A stretch of DNA of 8,681 nt from an uncultured Oscillospiraceae bacterium (GTDB lineage Bacteria; Bacillota; Clostridia; Oscillospirales; Oscillospiraceae). The stretch covers positions 1 to 8,681 of the forward strand of contig CAKUAM010000085.1 in NCBI GenBank assembly GCA_934636305.1. Direction: 5' to 3'. A program made the translations under genes and the position numbers. Shown here one piece after another: positions 6,369 to 8,681 of this stretch. The notes under the pieces were generated by a model that was not told where the DNA came from, searched no databases, and saw nothing but the letters and a program-made list of their open reading frames with translations. Every line of letters starts with the position of its first letter. Positions within the stretch are counted from its first letter, which is position 1.

Positions 6369-6480
6369 ATACGGTTTCCTTCTGCACGTCACATGTGCTG
6401 CCGGTCTGCCTTTTATACAGAAGGTACACCTCCGGCGCGCCGGTCTCGGCAAATACCTCCCACAGAAACTCTGCTTTCAT
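6322..6480 (-). CDS. yqzL: YqzL-like small protein
   Basis: This 52-residue reading frame begins MKAEFLWEVFAETGAPEVYL and continues LYKRQTG. It fits the small YqzL family (about 47 residues in Bacillus), whose recognisable pattern is a tryptophan-Val/Phe core, TG, then YLLYK. It also sits in the family's usual place, between era and recO. Biochemical function is unknown. The ATG at 6478-6480 has a strong GGGAGGG sequence upstream, good evidence that it is translated. The stop TAA is at 6322-6324. The 3' third overlaps recO by 47 nt in a different frame, so this part of the protein is probably unconserved. Identification rests on motif recall and synteny. Confidence 0.78.
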   Translation of the reverse strand: MKAEFLWEVFAETGAPEVYLLYKRQTGSTCDVQKETVYVSDDAGARPSDNRI

Positions 6481-6537
6481 GGTTCTCCCTCCCTGCACTT
6501 AGGATGAGCCGGTCGGGCAGACGCTATGCTGGCAGTT

Positions 6538-7428
6538 TCAGTCTTTGTGATATCCGAAATTGGAAATCATGAAATCGCTGTCGCGCCAGTTTTCCTTGAC
6601 GCGCACCCACGTCTGCAGGAAAACCTTCGTCCCCATAAAGCGCTCGCAGTCCTTGCGCGCGTCGGAGCTGATTTTTTTGAGCATCTGGCCGTTTTTGCCG
6701 ATAATAATGCCCTTGTGGCTGGCCTTTTCGCAATAGATGGTCGCGTCAATGTCAATGATGCCATCGTCGCGCTCAGAAAACTTCGTAATTTCGACCGCCG
6801 TTCCATGCGGGATCTCCTTTTCCAGGTTCCAAAGCAGCTTTTCCCGGATAATCTCCGCCATGACCTGCTTTTCCGGCATGTCGGTCGAGATGCCCTCCGG
6901 GAACATGAACGGGCCTGGCTGTGCAAAGCTCTGGCAGACCTCCATAAGGCTGTCCAGCCCGTCGTGCCACTTGGCGCTGATGGGGATCACATCCGTAAAC
7001 TCCATCTGATCCTTGTAGGCCGCGATGACCGGCAGCAGCGTTTCCTTTTCCACCGTATCGATCTTGTTGATGACGAGAATGGCCGGGACGCCGGCGTCCT
7101 TGATTTTCTCAATCAGCTCCTGCTCCTGCGGGCCGACATTTGCAATCGGCTCGACAAGCAGAATAACCGCGTCCACATCCGCCACCGACTGGTTGACAAC
7201 GTTCACCATATAATCGCCAAGCTTTGTCCGCGGCCGGTGGAAGCCCGGCGTATCGATAAACACCAGCTGCGTGTCGCCGCGGTCAACGATGGCACAGATG
7301 CGGTTGCGCGTGGTCTGCGGCTTGTGCGAGACGATGGCAATTTTCTCCCCGACAAGCGCGTTGGCCAGCGTGGATTTGCCGACATTCGGACGTCCGGCAA
7401 TGGTAATCATAGCTGTTTTTGTATTCAT
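6538..7428 (-). CDS. era: GTPase Era
   Basis: Era is an essential GTPase that binds the 3' end of 16S rRNA and acts as a checkpoint in 30S assembly; it is often membrane-associated. The 296 residues match the family length. The GTPase motifs are G1 GRPNVGKST (12-20), G2 region with KPQTTRNR (36-43), G3 DTPG (59-62), G4 NKID (121-124) and G5 SAK (151-153). The C-terminal KH domain has GIIIGKNGQMLKKI at 240-253. The ATG at 7426-7428 has AAGGAG five bases upstream, overlapping the ybeY stop codon, so the two genes are tightly linked. YbeY processes the same 16S 3' end that Era binds, which fits the operon. A 57-nt gap without a terminator separates it from yqzL. Confidence 0.98.
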   Translation of the reverse strand: MNTKTAMITIAGRPNVGKSTLANALVGEKIAIVSHKPQTTRNRICAIVDRGDTQLVFIDTPGFHRPRTKLGDYMVNVVNQSVADVDAVILLVEPIANVGPQEQELIEKIKDAGVPAILVINKIDTVEKETLLPVIAAYKDQMEFTDVIPISAKWHDGLDSLMEVCQSFAQPGPFMFPEGISTDMPEKQVMAEIIREKLLWNLEKEIPHGTAVEITKFSERDDGIIDIDATIYCEKASHKGIIIGKNGQMLKKISSDARKDCERFMGTKVFLQTWVRVKENWRDSDFMISNFGYHKD

Positions 7429-7437
7429 ACGTACTCC

Positions 7438-7932
7438 TTATCTCGGCAGTTCAATTTCAGCGAGGATAGCCTCCTCCGCCGCACGCATCTGCTTTTTCAT
7501 CGGTCCCTCATCCACATGGTCATAGCCAAGCAGGTGCAAAATGGAATGGATGGTCAGATAGCCGACCTCGCGTCTGGCGCTGTGGCCAAACTCCACCGCC
7601 TGCTTCTTGGCGCGCTCAAGGCTGATGGCCATGTCGCCAAGCGGCACAAGCCCCGTATCCGGGTCCTTATACGGCTCCCAGGACGCCGGCAGCTGCCCCG
7701 CCGTCAGCTCAAACATCGGAAACGACAGTACATCCGTCGCCTTGTCGATTTGTCGGTAGGCCCGGTTGATGGCGCGGATACCCGCGTCATCCGTGACAAG
7801 GACGTTAATCTCGCACGGGGTATGTACGCCCTGCACCCGCAGCGCGGCCGTGATGCACTTTGCAATCTGCTGCTTGAGCGCAAAATCGCTCAGGCTGTGA
7901 TCCTCACAGCGAATGACGATGCGATGCTTCAT
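7438..7932 (-). CDS. ybeY: Endoribonuclease YbeY (16S rRNA maturation)
   Basis: YbeY is a zinc-dependent endoribonuclease needed for 16S rRNA 3'-end maturation and 70S quality control. The 164-residue protein has the family's zinc site [11 protein letters not shown] at 129-139, with metal ligands H129, H133 and H139, and the conserved segment [19 protein letters not shown] at about 54-72. The ATG at 7930-7932 overlaps the phoH stop as ATGA, indicating coupled translation. GAGGA lies 7 nt upstream within phoH. In Bacillus, dgkA and cdd separate this gene from era; here era follows after 9 nt. Confidence 0.97.
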   Translation of the reverse strand: MKHRIVIRCEDHSLSDFALKQQIAKCITAALRVQGVHTPCEINVLVTDDAGIRAINRAYRQIDKATDVLSFPMFELTAGQLPASWEPYKDPDTGLVPLGDMAISLERAKKQAVEFGHSARREVGYLTIHSILHLLGYDHVDEGPMKKQMRAAEEAILAEIELPR

Positions 7933-8681
7933 TTTCCATTCCTCTTTGTCTCATTTTTCGGCGCAAATCTTCTGGCATGGCTGTCGGGAAGACGCGTTTT
8001 TTCATATTTGTCATAGGCTGCGACTATCCTCTGCACCAGCACGTGCCGCACAACGTCCGCCGCACTCAGCCGGCAGATCTGGATATCCTCCACGCCGTCG
8101 AGCACGCGGATGGCATCCTTGAGGCCGCTGACCTTGTCGCCCGGCAGGTCGATCTGCGTGATATCGCCGGTGATGACGATCTTCGAGCCGAAGCCCAGGC
8201 GCGTTAAAAACATTTTCATCTGCTCGCGCGTCGTGTTCTGCGCCTCGTCGAGAATGATAAAGCTGTCGTCAAGCGTCCGTCCGCGCATATATGCCAGCGG
8301 CGCAACCTCAATGTTGCCGCGCTCAAGATACTTCCCATACGTCTCCGGGCCCAGCATGTCAAACAGCGCATCGTATAAAGGACGCAGATAGGGATCGACC
8401 TTGTTCTGCAGATCGCCCGGCAAAAAGCCCAGCCGCTCGCCCGCCTCCACGGCCGGCCGTGTCAGAATGATCCGGTTGACCGTCTTGGCGCGGAACGCCG
8501 CCACAGCCTCCGCCACGGCAAGATATGTCTTGCCCGTGCCGGCGGGGCCGACGCCGATCGTAATGGTATTTTTCTCGATGGCCTTGAGATAATTCTGCTG
8601 GCCGATGGTCTTGGCCTTGACGGGCCGGCCCTTGGCCGTGACGCAGACGACATCCTTGGCCATCTTGCTGACCTGATCCTC
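7929..8681 (-). CDS. phoH: PhoH-like ATPase (PhoH/YbeZ family), 5' end cut by the window
   Basis: PhoH-like proteins are P-loop ATPases often encoded next to ybeY and thought to assist it in RNA metabolism; the exact activity is not settled. The 250 visible residues contain Walker A GPAGTGKT (visible 45-52), the family segment [20 protein letters not shown] (about 72-91), Walker [10 protein letters not shown] (141-149) and the sensor-like [13 protein letters not shown] (169-181). The reading frame is open to the window edge ([11 protein letters not shown]...). The family is usually about 320 residues, so about 70 N-terminal residues lie outside, and the internal Met at base 8663 is not the start. 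The stop overlaps the ybeY start. Confidence 0.96.
   Translation of the reverse strand, partial: EDQVSKMAKDVVCVTAKGRPVKAKTIGQQNYLKAIEKNTITIGVGPAGTGKTYLAVAEAVAAFRAKTVNRIILTRPAVEAGERLGFLPGDLQNKVDPYLRPLYDALFDMLGPETYGKYLERGNIEVAPLAYMRGRTLDDSFIILDEAQNTTREQMKMFLTRLGFGSKIVITGDITQIDLPGDKVSGLKDAIRVLDGVEDIQICRLSAADVVRHVLVQRIVAAYDKYEKTRLPDSHARRFAPKNETKRNGK

Noticed and set aside
6369..6452. 28-codon N-terminal extension of recO
   Set aside because: The extension is Arg/Pro-rich and unlike RecO, overlaps yqzL coding, and the downstream ATG at 6366-6368 has a good SD and the canonical RecO N-terminus.
6526..8016. 496-codon open frame on the plus strand
   Set aside because: It runs antisense to era and ybeY, both of which have complete functional motifs. 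It shows no domain of its own.

Overview
The window is a compact, ordinary-looking stretch of bacterial chromosome in which every convincing gene lies on the minus strand. It therefore reads from base 8681 down to base 1: phoH (5' end cut off), ybeY, era, a small yqzL-type gene, recO, mutS2, an HPr-like gene, uvrC, rsmD and coaD (3' end cut off). The gene set and order (phoH-ybeY-era-yqzL-recO, a MutS2 with a Smr domain, an HPr-family protein with the Gram-positive regulatory serine) point to Firmicutes/Clostridia. The GC-rich, GC-ending codons suggest a high-GC lineage such as Oscillospirales/Ruminococcaceae; that placement is inference.

Bases 8681 to 3234 look like one transcription unit. 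phoH and ybeY overlap in an ATGA, the ybeY-era and recO-mutS2 gaps are 9 nt each, and yqzL overlaps recO by 47 nt. The products cover rRNA maturation and 30S assembly (PhoH-like ATPase, YbeY, Era), recombinational repair (RecO) and MutS2, which acts in recombination and/or on stalled ribosomes. Compared with the Bacillus layout, yqfF, dgkA and cdd are absent from this cluster.

Bases 3233 to 2709 form a separate regulatory island. A good sigma-A promoter is followed by a perfect 19-bp palindrome in the leader. Then comes an HPr-like gene whose phosphocarrier histidine (position 15) is tyrosine while Ser46 is kept. It is followed by a structured 3' region and a strong rho-independent terminator.

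Bases 2695 to 1 hold uvrC, rsmD and coaD. uvrC starts only 13 nt after the terminator's U-tract, and I see no promoter of its own. uvrC and rsmD overlap by 40 nt. Inside rsmD, in an A/T-rich patch with codons unlike its surroundings, there is a consensus sigma-A promoter (TTGACA, 16 bp, TGG-TATAAT) aimed at coaD.

I see no mobile element, CRISPR array, tRNA/rRNA gene or defence system, and no clearly new multi-gene system. The most interesting items are the degenerate HPr-like protein with its palindrome-bearing promoter, the terminator placed against uvrC, and the coaD promoter hidden inside rsmD.
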